In this document: piece after piece, positions 52,504 through 61,606 of the stretch | Layout of the letters: every line of letters begins with the position of its first letter | Numbering within the stretch: the stretch's first letter is position 1 | Source: Candidatus Nitrospira nitrificans | GTDB lineage: Bacteria; Nitrospirota; Nitrospiria; Nitrospirales; Nitrospiraceae | Length of the DNA stretch: 64,000 nucleotides | Direction of reading: 5' to 3' | Assembly (NCBI RefSeq): GCF_001458775.1 | Contig: NZ_CZPZ01000012.1 | Location: 124,001-188,000, forward strand | Notes under the pieces: generated by a model | What the model was told of the DNA's origin: nothing | The model's input: only the letters and a program-made list of their open reading frames with translations | Databases searched by the model: none | Position numbers and translations under genes: made by a program

Positions 52504-52764
52504 CTAAAGCGATTGCTGTGCCAGGATATGGAGAGTCGATTGGTCAGGCTTGCCGTCGAAGTCTTTGATTAGCCCGCATTGTTCATGACGGTTCATGACG
52601 AGCCCGCCCGCTGGCCGCGCGAAGCGCGGCCAGACCGACGATCTGCGAAGGATAAACCAGATCCAGTGACTGGACTTTCTCCCGGCACGCAGCTCATCAA
52701 GGACGGTGTCATAGACGACTTCTTGCGCATCGAGAAAGTGGTGGAGATTGTAAGGATCGCTCAT
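52504..52764 (-). pseudogene. Broken DUF1810 gene
   Basis: The start MSDPYNLHHFLDAQEVVYDT and LRAGRKSSHWIWFI are a clear DUF1810 N-terminus. After FI the frame shifts: the next frame would read SQIVGLAALRAASG, the usual continuation. The last residues FDGKPDQSTLHILAQQ resemble the DUF1810 end. The middle of the about 140-residue family protein is missing. An internal hairpin CTGGCCGCGC-GAA-GCGCGGCCAG lies at 52611-52633, near the damage. Confidence 0.65.
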
Positions 52765-52922
52765 ACACTATCCGCAGCCAAGTACATTCTTTCCAGGACG
52801 ATATCAGGCCTGGCACTGATGGATTGCCAGGCCGTCACTCCTTCCTGGCCGACTCGCCAGTGTGTGATTGACAGCCCGGCGTCATCGCGTATATGGTTGC
52901 CATATACAACATAAGGCATGAG

Positions 52923-53243
52923 ATGACGCGACTGCCGGGTGTGGAAGGATTTAATTGGGACGAGGCAAATCTTGCCAAGAATTGGGAGAAGCACCGGGTT
53001 ACTCAGTGGGAATGCGAGCAGGTTTTCTTCAATCTGCCGCTGGTGGTCGCCGATGACCTCGCCCATTCTATGGTGGAGCCTCGATATTATGTGCTGGGAC
53101 AGACTGATGCCGGACGCCGCTTGTTTATCGTCTTCACCATCCGTCGACGGCGCATCCGCATTATTTCAGCCAGAGATATGAGTCTCAAGGAGCGGAGGAC
53201 CTATCGTGACCAAACTCAAAAAAAGACCGACGTTCAAGAGTGA
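52923..53243 (+). CDS. brnT: BrnT-family toxin
   Basis: 106 residues. FNWDEANLAKNWEKHRVTQW is the BrnT start (a RelE-like RNase fold), and RRLFIVFTIRRRRIRIISAR is the core strand pair with catalytic basic residues. It is followed by an overlapping antitoxin gene. The ATG at 52923 was chosen; an ATG at 52893 is also in frame. Confidence 0.85.
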   Translation: MTRLPGVEGFNWDEANLAKNWEKHRVTQWECEQVFFNLPLVVADDLAHSMVEPRYYVLGQTDAGRRLFIVFTIRRRRIRIISARDMSLKERRTYRDQTQKKTDVQE

Positions 53244-53496
53244 GAAACAGGAAGCTGAGTTTTGGGCGTCACACGACTCAACGGAGTATGTCGACTACTC
53301 CAAGAGTCGTCGGATGGTGTTTCCCCGGTTGAAGCCGTCCACCGAGACGATCTCGCTTCGTCTGCCGAAATCCCTCTTGGATCAACTTAAGACGATCGCG
53401 AACAAACGCGACGTCCCGTATCAGACACTGCTCAAGCTCTTCGTGCTCGAACGCGTCCAGGCCGAGTTGCATCACAAACCCGCCAAAGCTTCTTAG
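53206..53496 (+). CDS. brnA: BrnA/CopG-type antitoxin
   Basis: 96 residues from a GTG start. It begins KLKKRPTFKSEKQEAEFWAS and ends with a ribbon-helix-helix ETISLRLPKSLLDQLKTIAN and YQTLLKLFVLERVQ. It overlaps brnT by 38 bases, as toxin-antitoxin pairs of this kind often do. It should repress its own operon and bind the toxin. Confidence 0.85.
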   Translation: MTKLKKRPTFKSEKQEAEFWASHDSTEYVDYSKSRRMVFPRLKPSTETISLRLPKSLLDQLKTIANKRDVPYQTLLKLFVLERVQAELHHKPAKAS

Positions 53497-53836
53497 CGCG
53501 CTCCTGATCACGGCGATTGCTGGAAGCTGGTTTGAATGTGGCGGGCGGGGCAGCGCGCATGCTTCCTAGCACCGTGGCATGGTCCATCACGCGGGAGGTG
53601 AGTGAGCAGGGAGTATACCTGCCTCACGATTGGAAACTTAGAATGCCTCCTCTTTTGTACACCCACCGCCCCACACTATTGATACAGCAACGGTCCCGGC
53701 GTATGGTTCACAAGCCGAAGTGGCCTATTTAGGGGAAGAAAGTAGCCGATCTGGCTCTTATGCGGATCAGCCTATTAACCGGATTAAGCTTGCAGCGCTG
53801 GAAAGGTGTTTCGTGGACCGACAGGAGCACGCAAAT
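53497..53836. other. Gap between BrnTA and the Z1 pseudogene
   Basis: No complete gene. One frame at about 53680-53815 reads SYADQPINRIKLAALE upstream of the Z1 start, which may be the end of a lost neighbouring restriction-system gene. I cannot name it. Confidence 0.3.
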
Positions 53837-55691
53837 ATGGCAAAGAAGCTTGATATCGCACAATTGGTCAAAACCGCAACGCTTCCCGATCAATACCAGA
53901 AGCAACTTGACCGGATCAAGAAAGACGGCAACACCACTGATATGATCGACGAGGCTGTGAGAGGGGTACTCGACAACCTTCCCAAGGCCAAGGGTAACTC
54001 GCTCGTGATCTACGGCGACCCTTCAGAGCGGGAAGACCGAATTGATGATCTGTTTGACGGCACGGTTGTTGGACGCTGGCCATCATTCTATCGTTCACCT
54101 CGTGACCGACAGCGTTGACTTGCTCGGCCAGAACTTGGACCGGTTCAAGCTCGCCGGTCTCGCCCCTGCGCCTAGGAACGCAACCGATATGGCGGCTACA
54201 CCGATCACCAAAGGACACAACGCGCTCTTGTTTTGCAAGAAGAACGCCAGAGACCTAGCCAAGGCCGTAACCGCCATTTCAAATGTGCGACCGGTCATCG
54301 TGATCGACGATGAGGCGGACTAAGCGACGCCAAACGCCAAGATCAACCAGGCGGACCAAACCAAAATCAACAGGCTGGTATCAGAGCTACTTGGCGCTGA
54401 CGGCGTCTACATCGGTGTGACGGCGATACCGGCGCGTTTGAACCTCAATAACACCTTCAACACTCGGACGGAAACATGGGTTCGGTTCCGGCCACATCCG
54501 GCATATACAGGACAGGACATCTTCTTCGCGCAATCCGGACCACGTCCGTATCGGTTGATGCTCCTGCAGGGGCCGGGCAACGCCGACGATGCACGGCGAG
54601 CTTTGGCCCGCTTCTGCATCACAGTGGCGCACCTGAACCTCGCGGCGACGAAATCAGGTCAGCGAGAGCGGAATTTTAGCTTCCTTGTCCACACCAGTGG
54701 CAAGACGAGCGATCACGCGACCGACCGAAACACCATCGAAACGACGATGAACGCGCTTGTCGGCATGACTGGCGCAGCGTTCAACGCGTTCGTCGTCATG
54801 TTGCACGCGGAGGCGCAATCGCTGTATCCGCAGGACGATTCAGACGCCCTGATAAAGTATGTCGTCGCCAATGCTTCACGGAGCGAGACGATTGTCCTCA
54901 ATAACACAACCCGCAAAGCGACGGCGGGAATCAATCGAACAAACCCGACGTGTCCATTCACTATCATCATCGGAGGGAATATTGTTTCGCGAGGCGTGAC
55001 CTTTCCCAATCTCTTAGCGATGTTCTTTACACGCGACGTTCAGACTAAGCTCCAGCAGGATACCTATATCCAGCGTGCGCGCATGTTCGGCTCCCGGGGC
55101 GCGTACTTGCCGCACTTTGAACTTACGATTCCATCGGCGCTGTTCGCCGATTGGCAGCGGTGCTTTGCGTTTCACCGCCTTGCGCTTGACTCAATCCAGA
55201 CGGGCGGTGACTCGCCGGTCTGGATCGGAGATCAACGAATTGCGGTCGTATCTTCTTCGAGCATCGATCGCACGACTGTTGACTTCAATCGTGGTGAAAT
55301 GTCGTTTTCCTTATTCGACTGCGGCGATGTCGCCGCGTTGGACAAGATTGTGGATGCCGCCCCGCAAGACATCGCAACTCTGAAAGACTTGGCCAAAACG
55401 GTCAGGAGTTCGGTGCCGGAGTTTTTGATCGAATATCTGCGTGGGGAAGTCGCTCAGGCGCCACAGAGCCTCGCGATTCACAAGTCGACGTCGATCGCTG
55501 GTCAGGGTTCGGGCACGGACCAGAAGTTGATCCGACGTGTCAAGGGTTTCATCGGTAAGTCACAGTTGGAGGCGCAACGCTTTCCGGCAGCGGTGCGTCA
55601 CGTGAAGATCTTTCACAATGATCAGGGCAAGGCGCGCGTCTTCTACAAGAACACCGGCAACATCCAGTTCGTGCAGAATCAACAAGCTTGA
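53837..55691 (+). pseudogene. Broken Z1-domain helicase-like gene of a restriction-type system
   Basis: Three pieces align end to end as one Z1 protein. Piece 1 runs from AKKLDIAQLVKTATLPDQYQ to LVIYGDP. A one-base frameshift near 54020 follows, inside the Walker A, which reads QSGKTELMICLTARL in the next frame. Piece 2 runs to VIVIDDEAD (Walker B) and ends at a TAA (54321) that stands where a Tyr codon is expected. Piece 3 continues in the same frame with GVYIGVTAIPARLNLNNTFN, GGNIVSRGVTFPNLLAMFFT and QQDTYIQRARMFGSRG. The damage would abolish ATPase function. The methyltransferase gene begins 6 bases after its end. Confidence 0.75.
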
Positions 55692-55697
55692 GTAACG

Positions 55698-56951
55698 GTG
55701 AAAGCGATCGCAACGATGATCCGTTCGCACACGAAGACAGTCGCCGATATCCTGGGACGAGGCCCCGTTCATCCATTCCCTTCGCGCATGGCCGCCGGCA
55801 TCGCTCTCGAAGCTCTCGGTAAGAGCAAGAATCGGCTGCGAGTGCTCGATCCGATGGCCGGATCGGGAACGGTGCTGGCCGTCGCGCGGGCGAATGGTCA
55901 TCACGCGATTGGCGTGGATCTCGATCCGTTGGCCGTGCTTCTTGCCGGTGTCTGGACCCGCACCGTCGATGCGCAGGCCGTCAGCGATAAAGCTGCCGAA
56001 GTTCTCGATCGCGCATACTCAGCGTTCGCCCCATTGACCACTGGGCAAGCGTACCCTGAGGGTAGTGACGTGCCAACTCGGAAGTTCATACGGTATTGGT
56101 TCGACGACTACGCCCGTCGGCAGTTGACTGCGCTCTCCGCTGCCATTGGACGCGTCCATGATGACAGGGTGCGCGATGTTCTTTGGTGCGGATTTTCGCG
56201 GCTCATAATCACAAAGAGTTCTGGCGCGTCGTTGGCGATGGACCTGTCTCATAGCCGTCCTCATAAGGAGTTCGACCGCGCTCCTGTCAAGCCGTTCTCC
56301 AAGTTCCTTTCGGCGGTTGAGACCGTGGTCTGTCCCCGGCGGAACGGAACTCCGGTGGGACCAGTGTCCGTTGTAAAGCGGGGTGACGCTCGTCGCCTCG
56401 ATATTGCGACGGGTTCGATCGACTTAGTCTTGACTTCACCCCCGTATCTGAACGCCATCGACTATATGCGATGCAGCAAGTTCTCGCTGGTGTGGATGGG
56501 GTACAACGTTGATCGCCTTCGGGAGATTCGCGGAGACAGTGTCGGGGCGGAGGCGTCATCCGAAGCGGCGATGGACACTCCGTGGGTGCAAGTTCTCATC
56601 AAGCAACTGGGCCTGGCAAAGAAGCTCTCTGATCATGACCGGGGGCTGCTAGCCCGCTACGCGCATGATATGGGCGGAGCGCTCGCGGAAGTGTCTCGCG
56701 TTCTGAAGGCGGGTGGACGAGCCGTCTATGTGGTTGGCGATTCGACTGTGCGGGGCACATTCATTCGTAACTCGGCGATTGTCGCCGCAGTTGCCCAAGA
56801 GAATGGGCTGACGCTCGAGTCTCGGCACTCGCGGACACTGCCCGCGAACCGTAGATACATGCCGCCTCCGAAACGCGGTGCTACATCGTCATCCATCGAA
56901 GTCCGGATGCGCCGCGAAGTCGTCCTTTCGTTTACGAAGCCCGCCGGATGA
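55698..56951 (+). CDS. DNA methyltransferase (TSPPY type)
   Basis: 417 residues. Motif I is VLDPMAGSGTVLAVARANGH (about 48-67) and motif IV is LTSPPYLNAIDYMR (about 244-257), a form common in N4-cytosine methyltransferases, though N6-adenine cannot be excluded. GGRAVYVVGDSTVRG follows at the C-terminal side. The reading frame is intact. The GTG start at 55698 is used; ATG 55716 is possible. It lies directly after the broken Z1 gene, so this looks like the modification half of a decayed restriction-type system. Confidence 0.8.
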   Translation: MKAIATMIRSHTKTVADILGRGPVHPFPSRMAAGIALEALGKSKNRLRVLDPMAGSGTVLAVARANGHHAIGVDLDPLAVLLAGVWTRTVDAQAVSDKAAEVLDRAYSAFAPLTTGQAYPEGSDVPTRKFIRYWFDDYARRQLTALSAAIGRVHDDRVRDVLWCGFSRLIITKSSGASLAMDLSHSRPHKEFDRAPVKPFSKFLSAVETVVCPRRNGTPVGPVSVVKRGDARRLDIATGSIDLVLTSPPYLNAIDYMRCSKFSLVWMGYNVDRLREIRGDSVGAEASSEAAMDTPWVQVLIKQLGLAKKLSDHDRGLLARYAHDMGGALAEVSRVLKAGGRAVYVVGDSTVRGTFIRNSAIVAAVAQENGLTLESRHSRTLPANRRYMPPPKRGATSSSIEVRMRREVVLSFTKPAG

Positions 56952-57057
56952 CGCACATCTCATTGGGGAAAGGAAAGGAATCGGGAAGCGAGGTCGTTGC
57001 TTGACTTGGCACCTGAGGGGGCGCTGTTCGCTCAATAATGTTTGTGCTTGGTTCGGA

Positions 57058-57369
57058 TTAGGCTGCTGCCTTTTTGACCCGGACTTCTGCCCGATGACCG
57101 GTTGCGGCCAGGACTCGAATCAGCACATCGGTCGAGACCCCGTGGGTATTCCCATTCGCAATCGCCGTCACCCGCGTTCTCGAGGTGCCTGCGCCCTTTG
57201 CAATCGCTGCATGGGTCAGCCGCCCGGCTTGAATGATCCTGGCCAGGGCGACGGTGAGTTCCGATCGAAATTCCATTTCAGCAGTATCCGCCGCTGACAA
57301 ACCCAGCGCATGCCCCATATCTTCAGCTGTCCGTACCGTCACTCGTTTGCTGGTTCTAGCCGATGCCAT
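57058..57369 (-). CDS. XRE-family antitoxin (HigA-like)
   Basis: 103 residues. A helix-turn-helix near residues 50-75 (THAAIAKGAGTSRTRVTAIA) is followed by NTHGVSTDVLIRVLAATGHR and a Lys-rich end. This is the HTH antitoxin group paired with RelE/HigB-type toxins. It overlaps the toxin gene by 14 bases and lies downstream of it, the toxin-first order seen in HigBA modules. Confidence 0.85.
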   Translation of the reverse strand: MASARTSKRVTVRTAEDMGHALGLSAADTAEMEFRSELTVALARIIQAGRLTHAAIAKGAGTSRTRVTAIANGNTHGVSTDVLIRVLAATGHRAEVRVKKAAA

Positions 57370-57688
57370 CTACCATCTCCTGTAAACGCCGTTGGCCGAG
57401 TGCAAGTTTGTGGGCTGGTGTCTTCTGCGTCTTCTTCTGAAAGCCATGAAACACCAGAATCGTGTCGGCCAGTTTAATAAAGTAGAATACTCGCGCTGTC
57501 GTTGTCGCGCTTCGCACTCTGAGCTCAAATGCTCCTGCCGCGACTGAAGGCATTGGTCTGCTGAGCGGGAGGCCAATGCTGATGCCTTTCTGCAGATCCC
57601 GAAGTGCCTCACCGATTTCCCGCTTGAGCGTCGGCGACTGGTCTCGGATAAATGCCAGGGCTTTCGGATGAAAGGTGATCAACTTCAC
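57356..57688 (-). CDS. RelE/HigB-type (Gp49-like) toxin
   Basis: 110 residues from a GTG at 57688 (a TTG at 57706 is another option). KLITFHPKALAFIRDQSPTL and GEALRDLQKGISIGLPLSRP, then FELRVRSATTTARVFYFIKL and ILVFHGFQKKTQKTP, match the phage-derived Gp49-like/RelE fold with its Arg and Lys active-site residues. It should cleave mRNA. The XRE antitoxin gene overlaps its end. Confidence 0.82.
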   Translation of the reverse strand: MKLITFHPKALAFIRDQSPTLKREIGEALRDLQKGISIGLPLSRPMPSVAAGAFELRVRSATTTARVFYFIKLADTILVFHGFQKKTQKTPAHKLALGQRRLQEMVDGIG

Positions 57689-57965
57689 ATGCGGAGTATG
57701 TCTCAAACTCAGGACATTGGCAAGAGGGTGGTGCCACGATCGGTGGAGTTGCCGTTAAATGGAAGGCACGGGTTGTAAAACGGGGACAGGCATAATAAAT
57801 GAACGCAAATTATCTAAAATGCTTTCGTAGTACCAGACGACGGTAAGCACTGTTACCAAGCTCACGGACAGAGCGTCACATCAGGAGCTGACGCAACATG
57901 CAGATGCGCGCAACGCAATTGGATGAGGTGGCATCCCACTATTGGAGAAATTGTAGCAGGAAGGC

Positions 57966-58216
57966 TTAGCGGAATTGATCCCACGTATCGCATTGTTTGA
58001 TCGCCTCAAAGACCGCTTCCTTCAGCTTCTTGAGCGTCAGATTGTCAGGACATGGATGGCTTGTAGCTTCTTGTCAGATCGTAGAGGGGCTGTATGGCAC
58101 GCTTATCCGGGATTTCCCCAAGCGTCCATGCGCCTCCGTCAGGACGGTCCAGTCCGTCTTTGAATCTTGAACCTTTTCCAGCAACGGCAGCACCACCGAC
58201 GCATCACCGTTGATTC
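57966..58216 (-). pseudogene. Duplicated 3' fragment of the HEAT-repeat gene
   Basis: This stretch aligns base for base over about 245 bases with the 3' end of the gene at 59724-60806 (59727-59973), in the same orientation. Both share GATCCCACG, CTTCTTGAGCGTCA and CAGCAACGG. The copy has small deletions that break the frame and ends two bases before the DUF2130 stop codon. It has no start. Confidence 0.8.
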
Positions 58217-58217
58217 T

Positions 58218-59504
58218 TTACTCAGGGAGCAATTGTTGGATTGGCTCTTTGGACTCCAATGCTCCTAGTTCGAGCCCCTCTATTTCTTGGAGCGATTTTC
58301 CGGCAATCGCTTGTAAATCACCGTACATGCCTACCGTAGCGCCCATCACGCGCTCAATCTGCTCTTCCCGCTTCGCCCACTGCTTGGTTATGGCCTTCTT
58401 TTCTCTGTCCAGATCTTCCTGCATCGAGGAGAACGCCTCGACGATGGCTTCGACTCGATGGCGGAACCGTGGGCCGGTGAGATACTGATAGACCATTTCG
58501 GTCTTGGTCTGTTGGCCATCAAGTGCCTGTCGAGCTGAGGCGAGTTCGATTAAGGAATGGCGGAGAGCGACTGCCAAGGAGAATACCGACTTTGCGTTCG
58601 TCACCCAAATCCCAGCGACCAGATCAAAAGACTCAACGTCTTTGGGAAGAGTCTGACTAACGATGATAGCAATGTCTGCTTTCGCCGTTCGCTGATCGTC
58701 ACGGAGTTTGACCAACCAGCCGTCGCTCCAATTCTTGGTTCGCTTGGATTCCCATAAGATGGTTCCACAGACCTGACCGAGAGGTCCCATGACCCGCTGG
58801 AGTGCATCCCCGCCGAATTCGCCTTTGGGGACCGGTTCGATCGTGTCTCTCGGGAACTTTCCTCTAAGCACCGCTTCCAGCTCGAGTTCCTGGACTTCGC
58901 CCTGGAGTTGCTGCGATCCCTGTTCGGCCCTGCGCTTAAGCTCTTCGATCTGGGTCTGCATGGAGGCGATGGTTTGCTCCTTCTCCATCACCTTGAGCTT
59001 GAGCCCTTCTTCGGCCTCCTTCTTGGCCTGCTCACGGGTGATAGAAAGCCCATCTTGGACGCGTTTTTCGACCGTGAGTTCTAGCTCACGCTTGGCATCG
59101 TCCAGCTCACGTTTTTGTCGGATGAGATCGGCCTGTGCCTTCTGAGCCTCAGCGAGTTTGACGTCTCGTTGAGTGAGGACTTCCTGAAGCTCAGCCAGTT
59201 CTCGTGCTTTCTGGTCGATATCGGTCTGCAGGGCAAGTTTCGCCTTCTTGGATTCCTCGCTAACAATCTTCGCTCGTTCAACCAGGATCTTCTCGGCAAC
59301 CTGATCGTCGATCGCTTGCGAGGCTTTTGAAACAGCGGCTTCTCGCTCACGCAAAGACTCTTCTTTCCTCGCAATGTCCGTATCTTTCAGCGCCAGCCGC
59401 TTCTCGTAGTCGCGACGAGTTGACTCGATCAAGGGAGCGGCGAGGGATTCAGTTAACTTGATTTCAGTCTTGCAATTTGGACAGGTAATGGTGGGTTCTG
59501 ACAT
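58218..59504 (-). CDS. DUF2130 protein
   Basis: 428 residues. A zinc-knuckle-like N-terminus (TITCPNCKTEIKLTESLAAP) is followed by a long charged coiled coil (about 30-215). The DUF2130 C-terminal part begins at LEAVLRGKFPRDTIEPVPKG and has TILWESKRTKNWSDGWLVKL and VAGIWVTNAKSVFSLAVALR. That part resembles a PD-(D/E)xK-type nuclease-like domain (E-S-K), as often noted for the family. It may belong to the defence-rich island. Copies of the HEAT gene end lie on both sides. Confidence 0.82.
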   Translation of the reverse strand: MSEPTITCPNCKTEIKLTESLAAPLIESTRRDYEKRLALKDTDIARKEESLREREAAVSKASQAIDDQVAEKILVERAKIVSEESKKAKLALQTDIDQKARELAELQEVLTQRDVKLAEAQKAQADLIRQKRELDDAKRELELTVEKRVQDGLSITREQAKKEAEEGLKLKVMEKEQTIASMQTQIEELKRRAEQGSQQLQGEVQELELEAVLRGKFPRDTIEPVPKGEFGGDALQRVMGPLGQVCGTILWESKRTKNWSDGWLVKLRDDQRTAKADIAIIVSQTLPKDVESFDLVAGIWVTNAKSVFSLAVALRHSLIELASARQALDGQQTKTEMVYQYLTGPRFRHRVEAIVEAFSSMQEDLDREKKAITKQWAKREEQIERVMGATVGMYGDLQAIAGKSLQEIEGLELGALESKEPIQQLLPE

Positions 59505-59723
59505 AGAGAAATCTCGGTAATGCCGGAGTATCTATCGGGGCAATTCCTACGCTCAAGGAGTGAATAAATCAACAGTCCAGAATAGGGTCATGGGGCAGGG
59601 GGAGTCTGCGACTGCGTGTTGCATGAGCACAGTCGATCCTCGCTTGCGCGCGTCGAACGGGCACATACTTATCGTGCGCGCTCCTTGAGCAGGAGGACGA
59701 CCAGACTGGTCCGCCGCCTCCCT

Positions 59724-60806
59724 TCAGCTATATTGATCCCACGTGTCACACTGTTTGATCGACCAGAAGACGGCTTCCTTGAGCTTCTTGAGCGTCACGT
59801 TGTCGGGATCGCGAATGGCCTGCAGCTTCTTATCTAAGTCATAAAGCGGTTGGATCGATCGCTTGTCGGGAATTTTGCCGAGCGCCCAGGCTACCTCCGT
59901 CAGAACCGCCCAATCTGTTTTTGTGTCCTGGAGCTTTGCCAGCAACGGGGGCACCACGGATGCATCGCCATTGATTCCTCCGATCCGCCCCAGCCCTTTG
60001 GCGGCAGCCGCTTGAACTTCCGGCTGAGGCGAGGAATTCATCATGTCGACGAGCAACGGAATGCCGTCTTTGCCGAGATTGCCCATGGAGAGAATCGCCT
60101 GTTTGGCCAGATCTCGATCTTTCAGCGCTTCTTTCAACTTTGGCAGGGCTTCGTCAGCCTGCATCTCGCCAAGCAATGACATGATTTTGATTTTTCGGGC
60201 CTGGCTGACATTCAAGGAATCGAGCATCTTGAGGAGCCGGTCGGCATGGCCCCATTCCGCCGCGAGGAGGAGCGGAAAATCGTACGTGGCGAGCGCTTCC
60301 TGCAACTTGGTCATCGCATACAGGCCGGGATCGGCGACGTGGGCCGCCTGTGCCGCCGCCACGGCGTCTTCGAACTCCGTGCGCACCTCTTTCTGCCACT
60401 TGATTTTCATCCCGCCGAGCAGGTAGGTGAGCTGGCAGGCAGGCCCCTTCCAGAGGCGTGATGGAGCGTCGGGCAGGTCGGCATCTCCTCCCGTTGCCGT
60501 CGTGCCTTCCCACGTTTTATGTTGCTCGCATTTCACCCGCAAGACGACATCATGCGGGGTAGCCGGATCTCGAACGGCCGCGTACGCGGCTTCGTCCAGA
60601 CGTTGCGCGACGAGATCGACCAAGGCGCCGGCATCCATTCCGCCCTGATCCGTGATGGTGATGACCTCAACCAACACGGTCTGAATCGTTTCCAGCCGAT
60701 TCTTTTGCTCCGGGGTGAAATATTCACGGTACGCGGAGGCGGATGAGTGCATCAGGCTCAGCACGAGAGAAAGCGCGAGGGTCGATGAAACCAATCGTGT
60801 TCGCAT
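59724..60806 (-). CDS. Secreted HEAT-repeat protein
   Basis: 360 residues. A signal peptide (LVSSTLALSLVLSLMHSSASA) precedes an N-terminal domain of about 150 residues (LETIQTVLVEVITITDQGGM; GPACQLTYLLGGMKIKWQKE). Four or five HEAT/PBS-lyase-type repeats follow (EALPKLKEALKDRDLAKQAI, LSMGNLGKDGIPLLVDMM, EVQAAAAKGLGRIGG, VAWALGKIPDKRSIQPLYDL). It is probably a periplasmic binding or scaffold protein. Its 3' end is repeated at 57966-58216. It is divergent from the ATP synthase genes. Confidence 0.8.
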   Translation of the reverse strand: MRTRLVSSTLALSLVLSLMHSSASAYREYFTPEQKNRLETIQTVLVEVITITDQGGMDAGALVDLVAQRLDEAAYAAVRDPATPHDVVLRVKCEQHKTWEGTTATGGDADLPDAPSRLWKGPACQLTYLLGGMKIKWQKEVRTEFEDAVAAAQAAHVADPGLYAMTKLQEALATYDFPLLLAAEWGHADRLLKMLDSLNVSQARKIKIMSLLGEMQADEALPKLKEALKDRDLAKQAILSMGNLGKDGIPLLVDMMNSSPQPEVQAAAAKGLGRIGGINGDASVVPPLLAKLQDTKTDWAVLTEVAWALGKIPDKRSIQPLYDLDKKLQAIRDPDNVTLKKLKEAVFWSIKQCDTWDQYS

Positions 60807-60956
60807 GGTTCACCTCAGCCCGCTGGTATCGAGTTCAGGCGTAGGTGGAATCTCTTGAGGAACCGGACATAGATGCCACCGATCGACTTCCAGTATACAC
60901 CGTATTCCTCGCCCGACTGTGTTGACGAGATCTTGCCCGCCCGTGTCCGTAGCGTA

Positions 60957-60986
60957 TTGACAGCTCAGGGGTCTCAATGCTAATTC
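60957..60986 (+). promoter_or_regulatory. Candidate sigma-70 promoter for the ATP synthase genes
   Basis: TTGACA (60957-60962) and TAATTC (60981-60986) are 18 bases apart, 72 bases before the atpH start. The -35 is perfect and the -10 is a weak match. Confidence 0.4.
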
Positions 60987-61057
60987 TTGCAGCTCTGCTT
61001 CGTGCCTCGCACGAAATCTTGTAGGTTTGTCCAAATAACGCATGTGGATGTTAAACG

Positions 61058-61597
61058 GTGATTAAGACAACAGTTGCGCGACGTTACGCACAAGCCCTCT
61101 TCGAGCTCCTCGATCACTCAACTATCGAAGCCACACGTGGGACACTCACCGACCTTGGTCAGGCCATGAAGGAGTCCGCCCAGCTTCGCCATGTGGTGGC
61201 CTCGCCTGCGTTCGGGGTGGAGGAGAAAATTGCCGTTCTGACCGCGCTTGGCGACAAGCTGGGATGCCCTCCTGCCGGTCGAGCGTTTCTGGGCCAATTA
61301 GTGAAGAAGAATCGGGTGGGCTTTCTGCCGGAAATCGCCGACGCTTTCGGCAAATTGGTTGATCAATTAAAACGGACGCAGCCGGTGACCGTGTCCTCCG
61401 CGACGGCTCTTCCGTCGGCGGAACAAGATCGAATCAGGACGCGCCTCCGTGACACGCTGAAGCGCGACGTCGATGTCACATTTCAGACCGATGCCAGTCA
61501 CCTCGCCGGCTTGCAGATTCACATCGGCAGCAAGGTGGTCGACAGCACCGTCCAAGGTCGCTTGCGCGACTTGCAAGTCCTGTTGACGCGAGAATAA
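61058..61597 (+). CDS. atpH: F1F0 ATP synthase delta subunit
   Basis: 179 residues from a GTG start. ARRYAQALFELLDHSTIEAT is the family N-terminus, with VVASPAFGVEEKIAVL in the first domain. The C-terminal strand-turn is LAGLQIHIGSKVVDSTVQGR with LRDLQVLLTRE. The delta subunit links F1 to the stator of F0. The gene before it is a divergent HEAT-repeat gene, not atpF or atpB, so the F0 genes must lie elsewhere. atpA starts 9 bases later. Confidence 0.93.
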   Translation: MIKTTVARRYAQALFELLDHSTIEATRGTLTDLGQAMKESAQLRHVVASPAFGVEEKIAVLTALGDKLGCPPAGRAFLGQLVKKNRVGFLPEIADAFGKLVDQLKRTQPVTVSSATALPSAEQDRIRTRLRDTLKRDVDVTFQTDASHLAGLQIHIGSKVVDSTVQGRLRDLQVLLTRE

Positions 61598-61606
61598 GGA
61601 GTAGCC

